Shown here one piece after another: positions 54,419 through 63,515 of a stretch of 64,000 nt of DNA. Each line of letters begins with the position of its first letter. Positions within the stretch are counted from its first letter, which is position 1. The stretch is taken from NCBI RefSeq assembly GCF_001270965.1, contig NZ_LGIA01000161.1, positions 62,001-126,000 on the forward strand, written 5' to 3'. This DNA is from Sunxiuqinia dokdonensis. GTDB taxonomy: Bacteria; Bacteroidota; Bacteroidia; Bacteroidales; Prolixibacteraceae. The notes beneath the pieces are model-generated. The model was not told the origin of the DNA. It ran no database searches and worked only from the letters and a program-made list of their open reading frames with translations. A program made the position numbers and the translations under genes.

Positions 54419-55534
54419 ATGGGATGTAGTGGATGTAGTATGAATACGACTGGTGACCGCCCCGAAATGCTAGGCACCTACGATTGGCTCAATGACTTAC
54501 CAGATACAACACATTTATCAGATATTGTTGAAGTTCGTTTTAAAGGAACGCGCAAAGAATTTTTCAGAAATGAAGAAGGACTTCCGCTCAAAGTAGGTGA
54601 CCTGGTGGTTGTGGCCACCACGCCCGGGCACGATGTTGGAACAGTGACCCTGACCGGCACGCTGGCTGAAAAACAATTTGCAAGAAAAATCAGAAAGCCC
54701 GATCGCTATCAATGGAATAAAATTTACCGAAAGGCCACCACGGCTGACAAGGAAAAGTCGGAGATCGCCCGCAAACGCGAATATCCGGTGATGGTGCGGG
54801 CACGCCAACTGGCCAACGAACTGAATCTGGACATGAAAATTGGCGATGTTGAATTCCGGGGTGATAACTCCAAAGCCATTTTCTATTATTTAGCCGAAGG
54901 GCGGGTCGATTTCAGGGAATTGATCCGAATGTATGCCCGCGAATTCAGAATCAAAGTTGAAATGAAGCAAATCGGGGCACGGCAGGAGGCTGGCCGAATT
55001 GGAGGCATTGGATCGTGTGGTCGTGAGCTGTGCTGCTCAACCTGGCGGACTGACTTCGACAGCGTGACATCGGATGCGGCGCACCAACAAGGTTTGTCGC
55101 CCAACGCGGAAAAGATGGCCGGCAAATGTGGCAAGCTGAAGTGCTGCCTGATGTACGAACTGGATACTTACCTGGAAGCCCAGGAAGATTTTCCGAATGA
55201 ACTGCTGGCACTGGAAACCGAAAAAGGTTTGGCCCGTCATTTCAAAACCGAAATTCTCAATAAAAAAATCTGGTACACCCTGGAAGAAGCCTACGGAACA
55301 AAGCCCCTGGTGCTGGACCTGGAAGATGTGAAAAAGATTATCCAGCTGAACAAACGCGGGAAAAGACCACCGATCGAGCAGTACCTGACGCCTGAAGTGA
55401 AAGTTGAAAATAAGATGAGTGTCGGCTCAGTAAACGAAGACTTTCTTGAAAAACAAACCACGAAAAAAAGAAGAAAAAAGAAGTTCAAGAAACGCCCGGC
55501 GCAGAACAAAGCCAAGCTGAATACCAAGTCATAA
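54419..55534 (+). CDS. ricT: PSP1 domain protein RicT (YaaT-like)
   Basis: A 371-residue protein with the PSP1/YaaT core (about 35-270). Cysteines cluster as in the family: 'MGCSGCSM' at the start, 'GIGSCGRELCCSTW', and 'GKCGKLKCCLMYEL'. In Bacillus, RicT joins RicA and RicF in a complex that binds [4Fe-4S] clusters and modulates RNase Y processing; the Cys pattern here would permit cluster binding. The last ~80 residues are a Lys-rich tail ('KKRRKKKFKKRP') that may bind nucleic acid. It is monocistronic with its own terminator. Confidence 0.92.
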   Translation: MGCSGCSMNTTGDRPEMLGTYDWLNDLPDTTHLSDIVEVRFKGTRKEFFRNEEGLPLKVGDLVVVATTPGHDVGTVTLTGTLAEKQFARKIRKPDRYQWNKIYRKATTADKEKSEIARKREYPVMVRARQLANELNLDMKIGDVEFRGDNSKAIFYYLAEGRVDFRELIRMYAREFRIKVEMKQIGARQEAGRIGGIGSCGRELCCSTWRTDFDSVTSDAAHQQGLSPNAEKMAGKCGKLKCCLMYELDTYLEAQEDFPNELLALETEKGLARHFKTEILNKKIWYTLEEAYGTKPLVLDLEDVKKIIQLNKRGKRPPIEQYLTPEVKVENKMSVGSVNEDFLEKQTTKKRRKKKFKKRPAQNKAKLNTKS

Positions 55535-55539
55535 CAGAG

Positions 55540-55575
55540 AGCCTCGAGGTTAAAAAACCTTGAGGCTTTTTTTAT
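55540..55575 (+). terminator. Rho-independent terminator after ricT
   Basis: Stem AGCCTCGAGGTT / AACCTTGAGGCT with an AAAA loop is followed by TTTTTTT. It begins six bases after the stop codon and is the best terminator in the window. Confidence 0.92.
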
Positions 55576-55606
55576 CTTCGCCGGAAAAATTTTAAAGGTC
55601 GTGGTT

Positions 55607-58600
55607 TCAATTGCCGGAAAAAGTACCTGAGGGATTGGTAGCTGGCAAGGTAAAATAAAAGCTGCTGCCTTTGCCGGGTTCGCTCACAACCCAGATGTCA
55701 CCTCCATGACGCGAAACAAACTCTTTAACTAGAATGAGACCCAAGCCTGAACCTTCTTCATTGGCCGTTCCCCGCAAGGTATGGTTGGAGTCGATCTCAA
55801 AAAGCTTTTCCTTCACTTCAGGAGACATGCCAACGCCATTGTCTGAAACGTTTATCTGTACAAACTCCCCACTAGCTTCAGCCTGAACCTGAACACGTCC
55901 ACCCGTATTGGTGAATTTCAATGCGTTGCTGATCAGATTTCGCAGAATAACATCCAACATCTGCATGTCGGCGCCAACCGACAAGCCCTTTGGCACCTGA
56001 ACCTCAAATTCAATCTTCTTGGTTTCGGCAGAGCCATTCATCAACGCAATGACATCGGCAATCGCTCCATGCAACTCAATGTTTTCGGGATTAAATTCAA
56101 TGACTCCTCGCTGCGAGCGCGACCATTTCAGCAAGTTGTCGAGCAATTGATAAACACTTTGAGATGAGGTGTTGATCATATCAACGATCTCAAGCCTCGC
56201 TTCCTCGTCCAGTTCCTCGTAATTTGCCTTCAACATTTCGGCAAGCCCTAAAATGGCGGAAAACGGATTTTTAATGTCGTGAGCAATAATCGAAAAGAAT
56301 TTATCCTTGGTTGCATTCAGATTCTGTAGCTCTTTGTTCATTTGCACCAGCGAATCCTTTTGACCAGTCAACTCCCTTTGTTGCTCCCTGATTTGGGCCT
56401 GTCTCTCTTCCAAAACCGCATTCGTTTGATTTAAAGACTTCGCCTGTTCCCTTAGCCGGGCATTCATTTGTTGTAATTCAGCCGTTTTCTCGGAAACTAA
56501 TTTTTCGAGCAGGAGTTGCAGCCTTTTAAAACGACGAACTCGCAAAAAATAAAGGTAGGTGAACAAAAAAATGATCAACATAGCTACGGCCAGACGGAAC
56601 AACCATGTTCCCCACCAAGGAGGCGTAATAATTACTTTCAACATGACGCCCTGCTCATTCCAAACCCCATCACTATTTGCTGCTTTAAGCCGAAAAACGT
56701 ACTCGCCGGGATCAAGATTGGTATAATTGGCAGCTCGCCGGGTGCCCGCCTCAACCCATCCCTTATCAACGCCCTCCATCACGTAGGCAAAACTATTTTT
56801 TGCTGGTGTAGTATAATCCAAAGCAGCAAACTCCAGGGTGAAATAGTTCTCTTTATAGCTAAGCACCAACTCATCTGTTTCACTGATGTCGCTCGACAAA
56901 ATTACTTTGCCGTTAATCTGTTCATCAATGCCAACGGGTTCGTTGTAGATTCTCAGCCTGGTTATCACAACTGGTGGCACATGCTGGTTTCTGTGTCGAA
57001 TTTGTTCCGGATAGAAAGAATTAAAGCCCGTAGCGCCGCCAAAAAACATCTCCCCCCAACTGGTTTTAATGGCTTTGCCCTTCAGGTTATTGCTTTGTAA
57101 ACCATCCGCTTTTGTAAATACGTCAACAGCTTCTGTTTCAGGATTAAACCGGGCCAATCCCTTGCTGGTTGCCAGCCACAAATTATTCAGACTGTCAACC
57201 AAGATAGCGCCTACCGAGTTCCCCGGAAGTCCATTTTCTGTTGAATAATTGGTAAAACGACCAGTTGTCAAATCCAATTTATCGATTCCGGATCCGGCTG
57301 TTCCAAACCATAAATTCCCTTTATTATCTTCTTGCACACAGACAATGTCATTGCTGCTAAGACTGTTTTCCGTTTCAGAAAACGACAGGTTTTTAAACTT
57401 TAAGCGGGGCGGCTTCTCTGAAAAGTCTTGTTCCTTCAGATCAAGAATGCTTACACCCCGATTTCCGACGATGTATAGCTTCTGCCGGCTGTCTTCAAAT
57501 ATTTGAAGCGGAGAATTATTCGCCAGACTTGACGGGTCACCTTCGTCCCTGCTGTAATGATAAAACCGGTTCATCTTCCTGTCGAACAATTCGATCCCGC
57601 TATCCAGCGTGGCGAGCCAGAGGTTTCGCTGGCTGTCTTCAAAAACATACCAGATATTTCGGTTCGAAATCGCGTACGGATCATCGGGATCAGGAAGAAA
57701 AGCACTGAACTTTCCATCTTCGAAGCGGGCCAGGCCACCATGAAATGTTCCCATCCAAACCACGCCTTCATGATCTTCAAAGACAGAAATAATGCTGTTG
57801 CTGCTCAATGATTCCGGATCGTCAGGGTCATGCTTGTACCACGAAAACTTGCCGGTTTCATAGTTCAGCTTATTCAGCCCGCCACCATCTGTTCCGATCC
57901 AGATATCGCCGGTTTTACTTTCCGAAAAACAAAGGACATTATTAAAACTCAATCGGTCGGGAAGAACAGGGCTGCTGTAATAACGCTTAAACTTTTGCTT
58001 GCCGGGGCTGTGTTTGTCAATCCCGGTGATGGTTCCCACCCACATGGTACCCGCCTGACCACGGTAAATCGCATTGATTTTATTGGTGTTGAGCGAATAT
58101 GAATCCAACTCCTGAGACTGACAATAACTGAATGTTCTTGTTTTCTTACGAAAAATACTGACTCCTTCCGCGTTTCGATCGCCAACCCAAATATCGCCAT
58201 TGGCATCTTCTTCAATCGCGAACAACACATCGCCCCTAGGGCCTGTCTCCGGCTTGCCAGGCTTGTGCAAAGTATACTGACCCGTGGCGCGATTCCATTC
58301 CATCAGTCCATTTCGCTCTATGCTGATAAAAAAAACACCATCACTACTTTCAAGCATGTTTTTCCGATTGTTGCTAAAGCGATCAGCTTCAGGATGGTCC
58401 ATTGGGTGAGCTATAAACTGACCTTGCTGCTGGTCAAAGCGAAAGAGATTTTTACTGTTGCTTGCGGCCCATATTACGCCAAACTGATCTTCAACAAACG
58501 AAAAAATCTTACTCTTATTTATTTCCGAAACGTCATCCTCGGTCACACGAAAACGCTTAGCGCCCAAAACACGACTGGCTTGAGATTCATTGGTTGAAAT

Positions 58601-59056
58601 ATCGACACCATACGCTCCATGCTCAGAGCTAATCCACAGAAAATCACTACGGTCAATAAAACTGGTAATCAAATAGGTGTCTTTAATAACCTCTCCGTCA
58701 ACAGCAATATTTTTCCTTATAAAACTATCCTTTTCGCGATTGAAACGGCACAAACCGCTGGCAGTCGTAATCCAAATATTGCCACGCGAGTCCTCATTAA
58801 GCGAGGTAATCCAGGTTCCAGGAATTGAAGTGCTGTCGTTCGGATCGAAAGCGTACGTTATAAATGAAATACCATCGAAGCGGTTGAGTCCATTCCCCGT
58901 TCCAAACCACATGAAGCCTCTGCTATCCTGCAAAATTGAAGTAACATAGCTATTTGACAGACCATCGTCAGTTGAGTAATGGTCAAATTCAATGCTATTC
59001 GACTGACCAAACGAAAGCATGGTCACCAAAATCATTAAAGCACAAAAAAACAGCAT
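55607..59056 (-). CDS. Two-component-propeller sensor histidine kinase without receiver/HTH
   Basis: About 1149 residues from ATG 59056, preferred over 59143 because GAGGTGAG lies just upstream and a signal peptide (MLFFCALMILVTMLSFGQS) follows at once. The periplasmic part is a reg_prop beta-propeller with repeats such as 'ILQDSRGFMWFGTGNGLNRFDG' (about 25-700), then a Y_Y_Y domain (about 740-805) and a TM helix (about 815-838). A coiled coil (about 850-920) leads to HisKA ('FFSIIAHDIKNPFSAILGL') and HATPase ('DNGVGMS', 'GSGLGLILVKEF'). Unlike classical hybrid systems it stops there, so it needs a separate regulator. The ligand may be a glycan, by analogy only. Confidence 0.92.
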   Translation of the reverse strand: MLFFCALMILVTMLSFGQSNSIEFDHYSTDDGLSNSYVTSILQDSRGFMWFGTGNGLNRFDGISFITYAFDPNDSTSIPGTWITSLNEDSRGNIWITTASGLCRFNREKDSFIRKNIAVDGEVIKDTYLITSFIDRSDFLWISSEHGAYGVDISTNESQASRVLGAKRFRVTEDDVSEINKSKIFSFVEDQFGVIWAASNSKNLFRFDQQQGQFIAHPMDHPEADRFSNNRKNMLESSDGVFFISIERNGLMEWNRATGQYTLHKPGKPETGPRGDVLFAIEEDANGDIWVGDRNAEGVSIFRKKTRTFSYCQSQELDSYSLNTNKINAIYRGQAGTMWVGTITGIDKHSPGKQKFKRYYSSPVLPDRLSFNNVLCFSESKTGDIWIGTDGGGLNKLNYETGKFSWYKHDPDDPESLSSNSIISVFEDHEGVVWMGTFHGGLARFEDGKFSAFLPDPDDPYAISNRNIWYVFEDSQRNLWLATLDSGIELFDRKMNRFYHYSRDEGDPSSLANNSPLQIFEDSRQKLYIVGNRGVSILDLKEQDFSEKPPRLKFKNLSFSETENSLSSNDIVCVQEDNKGNLWFGTAGSGIDKLDLTTGRFTNYSTENGLPGNSVGAILVDSLNNLWLATSKGLARFNPETEAVDVFTKADGLQSNNLKGKAIKTSWGEMFFGGATGFNSFYPEQIRHRNQHVPPVVITRLRIYNEPVGIDEQINGKVILSSDISETDELVLSYKENYFTLEFAALDYTTPAKNSFAYVMEGVDKGWVEAGTRRAANYTNLDPGEYVFRLKAANSDGVWNEQGVMLKVIITPPWWGTWLFRLAVAMLIIFLFTYLYFLRVRRFKRLQLLLEKLVSEKTAELQQMNARLREQAKSLNQTNAVLEERQAQIREQQRELTGQKDSLVQMNKELQNLNATKDKFFSIIAHDIKNPFSAILGLAEMLKANYEELDEEARLEIVDMINTSSQSVYQLLDNLLKWSRSQRGVIEFNPENIELHGAIADVIALMNGSAETKKIEFEVQVPKGLSVGADMQMLDVILRNLISNALKFTNTGGRVQVQAEASGEFVQINVSDNGVGMSPEVKEKLFEIDSNHTLRGTANEEGSGLGLILVKEFVSRHGGDIWVVSEPGKGSSFYFTLPATNPSGTFSGN

Positions 59057-59327
59057 TCTACTCACCTCATCTCCCCCTTGCTTTTTTGTATTCAAATCCG
59101 TCAAAAACGATCCAATGAGTTCTTTTCGTAAATTATTTTTCACAGGACATTCAAAAACACCGGCACAAGATAATCAAACATTACAAAATACAAAACCACT
59201 CAAGAACAATGATTTGCATCCACCGAACTCCGGATTTAAGAAAACTGAACAATAGCGCCTGTTTTGTTTAAAATATGCCAAACAGCATATTATTTTCAAA
59301 ATTCAAGATTAGCGTGAGGCAATCGGC

Positions 59328-60239
59328 TTAAAAAACTTTAATGCGATTTATTTCAGCCGGAAGTTGAACATCCCCGGGCACAAAGGCCAGTAAAAATCCA
59401 CCACCGCCCGACCCCAGCAATTTCACCAGGATGCCGGAGGCCAGCATTTCGTTGTACAATGGGCGAAAATGGGCCGGGATCATTTCTTGCAAGTGCTCGA
59501 TCTGAAATTTAGAAATAATTGCAAGTTGCCTGAAAAGATCCTGAACTCGACCTTCCAGAAATGCCTGAACCGCCAAGTCATTCGCCGGTAAAAATTCTTT
59601 TCGAAAGCTGTTCTCGAAATCTTCATCATCCAGCTTATTCATAAACAGGCGCACGAGTGGTGCCGTTGCACTTTTCACCTCGGTATCGATTAAAAAAACC
59701 GCATAGTCCGGCGTTTCCAGCGATGCAGAAGGCAGGTCAATCTGCTGCTTTTCCAATAAAACAGGTCGGTTGATAAAGGAAACCAATGGATCGAAGCCGG
59801 AACTCTGTCCATGAAAATAAGACTCCATCAACGAAAAATCCTGCTTCAAAACCGACAACAGATTCTTTTTATCCTTCAGCTCGTTCAAGTCGAGCTGATA
59901 ATTGCCGTACTGCTCATAAATCGCAGCGCACAAAGCTCCCGAACTACCCACACCATATTGCAGCGGGATATCCGATTCAAAATACATTCCCTTTTCCAAA
60001 TCACTTTTCATTTCCTCCAGGCGAAGGGGAAAATTCATGTTCGCGTTTATTTGGTGGTGTTGAAAATAGGATACGAAACGATCGAGCTCAAGCCGGCTAT
60101 CTTTAAAGTTGCCGGGCGTTTCGCCATCCGAAAACTCCAGACCTCCTTTAAACCGGGGGAAAGGAACAGCTAAGGCCTTTGCACCAACCAGCAATCCATA
60201 TTCCCCAAACAACAATAACTTGGCATTAAATTTTTTCAT
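59328..60239 (-). CDS. Mevalonate kinase-like GHMP kinase
   Basis: A 303-residue GHMP kinase. Motif 1 is 'AKLLLFGEYGLLVGAKALAVP', the phosphate-loop motif 2 'LQYGVGSSGALCAAIYEQY' and motif 3 'KLLGSGGGGFLLAF'. It is the last gene of an operon with diphosphomevalonate decarboxylase and HMG-CoA reductase, so mevalonate kinase is the likely role; phosphomevalonate kinase is the alternative, since a second GHMP kinase lies two genes upstream. The ATG overlaps the mvaD stop by four bases. Confidence 0.85.
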   Translation of the reverse strand: MKKFNAKLLLFGEYGLLVGAKALAVPFPRFKGGLEFSDGETPGNFKDSRLELDRFVSYFQHHQINANMNFPLRLEEMKSDLEKGMYFESDIPLQYGVGSSGALCAAIYEQYGNYQLDLNELKDKKNLLSVLKQDFSLMESYFHGQSSGFDPLVSFINRPVLLEKQQIDLPSASLETPDYAVFLIDTEVKSATAPLVRLFMNKLDDEDFENSFRKEFLPANDLAVQAFLEGRVQDLFRQLAIISKFQIEHLQEMIPAHFRPLYNEMLASGILVKLLGSGGGGFLLAFVPGDVQLPAEINRIKVF

Positions 60240-61279
60240 TCACTCAGCTTCCTTGGCCCGTTTCCGATGCAGTCGTCCAGCCATTGTCCGTCTTCGGTCA
60301 AAGGCAACAGTTCATCCTGAATAAACCGATGCACCTGTTGCTTGTCCTGCTCAAAATAGATCAAGTGGATGTTCGGGCCTGCATCAATTGTAAAACCAAC
60401 AGCTAAACTGGTTTGTTGCCGAAAGGCCCTAATTTTTGCGATGACCGACAGACTGTTTGGATGCAACAAAACAAAGGAAGGATCGGAAGTCATCATGAGC
60501 GCATGCAAGCTGAGTGCTTCTTTTTCAATCAATTGAAAGAATCGCACATGATCTCCAATGCGCATGGCCTCAAGCACCTGGCTGAGATGCTTGTTGGCTT
60601 GCGAAATTCGAACGTCCTTAAAATCATGATCATTCATGAGCTCGTGTCCCGCCGAGCTGGAAACCTGCTTTTTGGATGAATCGACCAGCAAAACGGCGTC
60701 GCGCAACGATTGGTATGCCGGATGAAACTTGTCTGTAAGAGGAATGGCGTTGCAGTCGGTCGAATTGGGAACATCGTCCAGCCGCCCCCACAGAGCAAAC
60801 GATGGAAACACTGATCGGCAGGCACTTCCGCTACCCAGGCGCGCCCAGCGCGAAGCTTTTTGGAAAAATTGCTGGGGTGTAAATGTCTTCTTGGTCACCT
60901 GCTGTTTCAAATCAACCAGACAAAGTGCCAGCGCTCCAAAGGCCGATGCTGACGAAGCGATTCCGGTGGAATGCGGAAAGGTATTTTCGCTCTCAATATA
61001 GAAAGCATAATTATTCAGCCATTCATGTTCAAGCGACATGGCCGCCAGGTATTTTTCCACCCGCCCGGTAAAGGCCGAAGGCTTTCCTTCAAACAAAAAT
61101 TCCACCTTGCGACAACTGGCAGGTTCAATGCGAATGCGCGTTTTGGTTTGGGCCTTCTTCAAGCTAAAACTTAACGAGGGATTCATGGGCAACTGTCCCG
61201 GTTTCTTGCCCCAATATTTCACCAGCGCAATATTTGACGGGCATTCCCACGAAGCTTCATATGATTTTTTATCCATCAT
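60236..61279 (-). CDS. mvaD: Diphosphomevalonate decarboxylase
   Basis: A 347-residue enzyme of the GHMP superfamily that makes isopentenyl diphosphate. Family signatures are 'CPSNIALVKYWGKKPG', 'HSTGIASSASAFGALALCL' and 'ARLGSGSACRSVFPSFALWG'. A catalytic Asp is expected in the 'TIDAGPNIHLIYF' segment, which is present. It overlaps the following kinase by four bases and follows the preceding one by nine. Specificity for the di- or mono-phosphate cannot be read directly. Confidence 0.93.
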   Translation of the reverse strand: MMDKKSYEASWECPSNIALVKYWGKKPGQLPMNPSLSFSLKKAQTKTRIRIEPASCRKVEFLFEGKPSAFTGRVEKYLAAMSLEHEWLNNYAFYIESENTFPHSTGIASSASAFGALALCLVDLKQQVTKKTFTPQQFFQKASRWARLGSGSACRSVFPSFALWGRLDDVPNSTDCNAIPLTDKFHPAYQSLRDAVLLVDSSKKQVSSSAGHELMNDHDFKDVRISQANKHLSQVLEAMRIGDHVRFFQLIEKEALSLHALMMTSDPSFVLLHPNSLSVIAKIRAFRQQTSLAVGFTIDAGPNIHLIYFEQDKQQVHRFIQDELLPLTEDGQWLDDCIGNGPRKLSE

Positions 61280-61288
61280 AATTCCAGA

Positions 61289-62209
61289 TCAACGATTATT
61301 TAACACCAGTGATTTCCAAGGAAAAACAACCTGCAATCCTTTTCCCGCGAAGTACTGCAAAACACGTTCCTTGTCTATGGCTGTGGCCGCCAGGTAAAAA
61401 TCGCCACCCCACGCCCCCAACGATTTGATTTCGCCATCGAAGTCGCTAAAATAAGCGGACTTAACCGTTGGAAGATCCAACAGCTTTGAAACCAACGTTT
61501 CATGAGCCACCATCAACTGCTGAAAATCACTCAATGAATCGGCGCGGCTGAACTGCTCCGAAATGGAATTCATTTCATCCAGCTGTGCGGGGCTCAGGGT
61601 TTCTTTCTTCAGAAAGCTACGAACTTCGCTGCGGGTACTTTTTTTGGCACCTGAATAGACAAAATAAAGCGCATCAAGAAACGGATAATCCAAATCCACC
61701 GGCTCAGGTTTTTTATTTATCTGGTAGAAAATCGGTCCGTCTGCCGAAGCACAGGCGATATCGAAGCCCGAACCATTAAAAATTTCTTCATTGAGCTTGA
61801 ATGGATCCACTTTGGCCCAAGCCGCCAGGTTGGCAATCATGGTACTGCTGCTTCCCATTCCCCACTGGTTGTGAAAATCAATTTTGGTGTGAATCTCCAA
61901 ACCGCCATTGAGCTCAACATGCGGATTCATCTTTAGCGCTGTGGTGAGCGCCTTTTGCAAATTCAGCGCCTTTTCCGAATCCGAACTTGCGACAATTTTT
62001 AAATCCGGCAACTTCAAGTCACAGGCAAACCACAAGCCCTCTTTGCCAAAGGCTTTCCAGCGTAAAACCCCCGGGCGGCCTTCAAGAATATCCATTTGCT
62101 GGCCATATTGCAGGGGCAACGCAAGCGCTTTAGAGCCACGCAAAACAAAGTACTCGCCGGTGAGCAACAGTTTTCCGTTGGCATAATACGATTGTTTAAC
62201 TTCAGGCAT
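61289..62209 (-). CDS. GHMP kinase (GYDIA-type), probable mevalonate-pathway kinase
   Basis: About 306 residues from ATG 62209; GTG 62215 is in frame just upstream. Motif 1 is 'ANGKLLLTGEYFVLRGSKALALP', the glycine-rich loop is 'NQWGMGSSSTMIANLAAW', and 'GSGFDIACASADGPIFY' matches the GYDIA-type GHMP group seen in Bacteroidota isoprenoid clusters. It sits between HMG-CoA reductase and mvaD, so it should phosphorylate mevalonate or phosphomevalonate. Which of the two kinases does which step is not decidable here. Confidence 0.85.
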   Translation of the reverse strand: MPEVKQSYYANGKLLLTGEYFVLRGSKALALPLQYGQQMDILEGRPGVLRWKAFGKEGLWFACDLKLPDLKIVASSDSEKALNLQKALTTALKMNPHVELNGGLEIHTKIDFHNQWGMGSSSTMIANLAAWAKVDPFKLNEEIFNGSGFDIACASADGPIFYQINKKPEPVDLDYPFLDALYFVYSGAKKSTRSEVRSFLKKETLSPAQLDEMNSISEQFSRADSLSDFQQLMVAHETLVSKLLDLPTVKSAYFSDFDGEIKSLGAWGGDFYLAATAIDKERVLQYFAGKGLQVVFPWKSLVLNNR

Positions 62210-63515
62210 GTTCACTCAAATATTTTTGTACTTCGGAAAAGGAAACTTCCCGATCTTGAAAGTAAAGCCTGGCCGCCTGTTTTTGTTCATCCGAAAGGCT
62301 AAAACTGCATAAAATATTGCTTAAATGCATTTTCATGTGTCCCTGCTGAATGCCGGTTGTTACCAACGCTTTCACTGCCGACCAGTTGGAAGCCAGGCCC
62401 GCAACCGCCAAATAGCTCATCAGTTGCCGGGCAGAAGGATGCCCCAGAATTTTCATCGCCACTTTCGCCAGCGGATGCAAGCGTGTGACGCCTCCAAGCA
62501 CACCAACGGCCAGCGGCATTTCCAGGCTAAACCAAAACTTCCCGTCCAAAATTCCGGCCTCGCTAAGTCCGCTGTAACTGCCATTTCGGGCGGCATACGC
62601 GTGAGCACCCGATTCAATGGCCCGAAAATCATTTCCTGTGGCAATCGCCAGCGCGTCAACCCCATTAAAAATACCTTTGTTATGCGTCACCGCCCGCGAA
62701 ACATCGCGTTGTGAAATTTGCACGGCCTGCACCAGTTTCTCCGCCAATTGCCGGGCTTGCATCGGATCAGTTTCCAGCTCTTCAAGCGAACACTCCACCA
62801 AAACCTTAACCCGACTGTTGGGGACATAGTTGGACAAAATGGCCATGATGATTTCCACCTGCTTTTCTTCAGCCTGAAAAGCTTCGTTATTCTGTGCCCA
62901 GTTTTTCAAGCTGCGTCCAAATTGTTCCAAACACGAATTGATGAAGTTGGCCCCCATCGCATCGCAGGTTTCAAACGAAACATCGACTTGGAAATAATTC
63001 GGTAAAACTTCGGGTAAATATTTTAGTTCGATTGCTGTCATTCCGCCGCCACGCCGTTCCATGTTTTTCGTGAGTGGCGCCACTTCATCCAACAGTTGCT
63101 TTTTGATTTGCGGAAACAGGCCAACCAGCTTTTCGGGCGCTCCTTTCCAGCAAAAATGAAGCTGCCCTTTCTTTTCGGTGCCAATGATCTCCGTGTGAAA
63201 ACCGCCCCGTTTTGCCCAAAAACCGGCAGCCTTGGCCAGTGCAGCAACCACCGAACTTTCTTCGGTCACCAAAGGAAAAGTCATCAACTGCCCATCGACT
63301 AAAAAGTTGGGAGCCACAGAAAAAGGCAAATGAAAATTGGACAGGTGATTTTCGCTTAAATCAGCAATAACAGCTTGCAATTCTTTATCGGACAATTCGA
63401 AAGACTTGAAAAAGTCCGCCGTCGACCGGTCAAGATTCATGGTTTCAACAAGCCACTGAATTTTTTGTCCGCTATCCAATTTCGAAAATCCGCTGATGAG
63501 TTTAGGCGCTGTCAT
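62202..63515 (-). CDS. mvaA: Class II-type 3-hydroxy-3-methylglutaryl-CoA reductase
   Basis: A 437-residue HMG-CoA reductase of the bacterial class II ('degradative-type') family. Visible signatures are 'RRGGGMTAIELKYL', the catalytic Lys/Asp segment 'VTHNKGIFNGVDALAIATGNDFRAIESG', and the C-terminal 'GIQQGHMKMHLSNI', whose His belongs to the mobile flap. In this operon it should make mevalonate, not degrade it. It overlaps fni by 14 bases upstream and touches the GHMP kinase downstream. Cofactor preference is not evident. Confidence 0.93.
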   Translation of the reverse strand: MTAPKLISGFSKLDSGQKIQWLVETMNLDRSTADFFKSFELSDKELQAVIADLSENHLSNFHLPFSVAPNFLVDGQLMTFPLVTEESSVVAALAKAAGFWAKRGGFHTEIIGTEKKGQLHFCWKGAPEKLVGLFPQIKKQLLDEVAPLTKNMERRGGGMTAIELKYLPEVLPNYFQVDVSFETCDAMGANFINSCLEQFGRSLKNWAQNNEAFQAEEKQVEIIMAILSNYVPNSRVKVLVECSLEELETDPMQARQLAEKLVQAVQISQRDVSRAVTHNKGIFNGVDALAIATGNDFRAIESGAHAYAARNGSYSGLSEAGILDGKFWFSLEMPLAVGVLGGVTRLHPLAKVAMKILGHPSARQLMSYLAVAGLASNWSAVKALVTTGIQQGHMKMHLSNILCSFSLSDEQKQAARLYFQDREVSFSEVQKYLSEHA

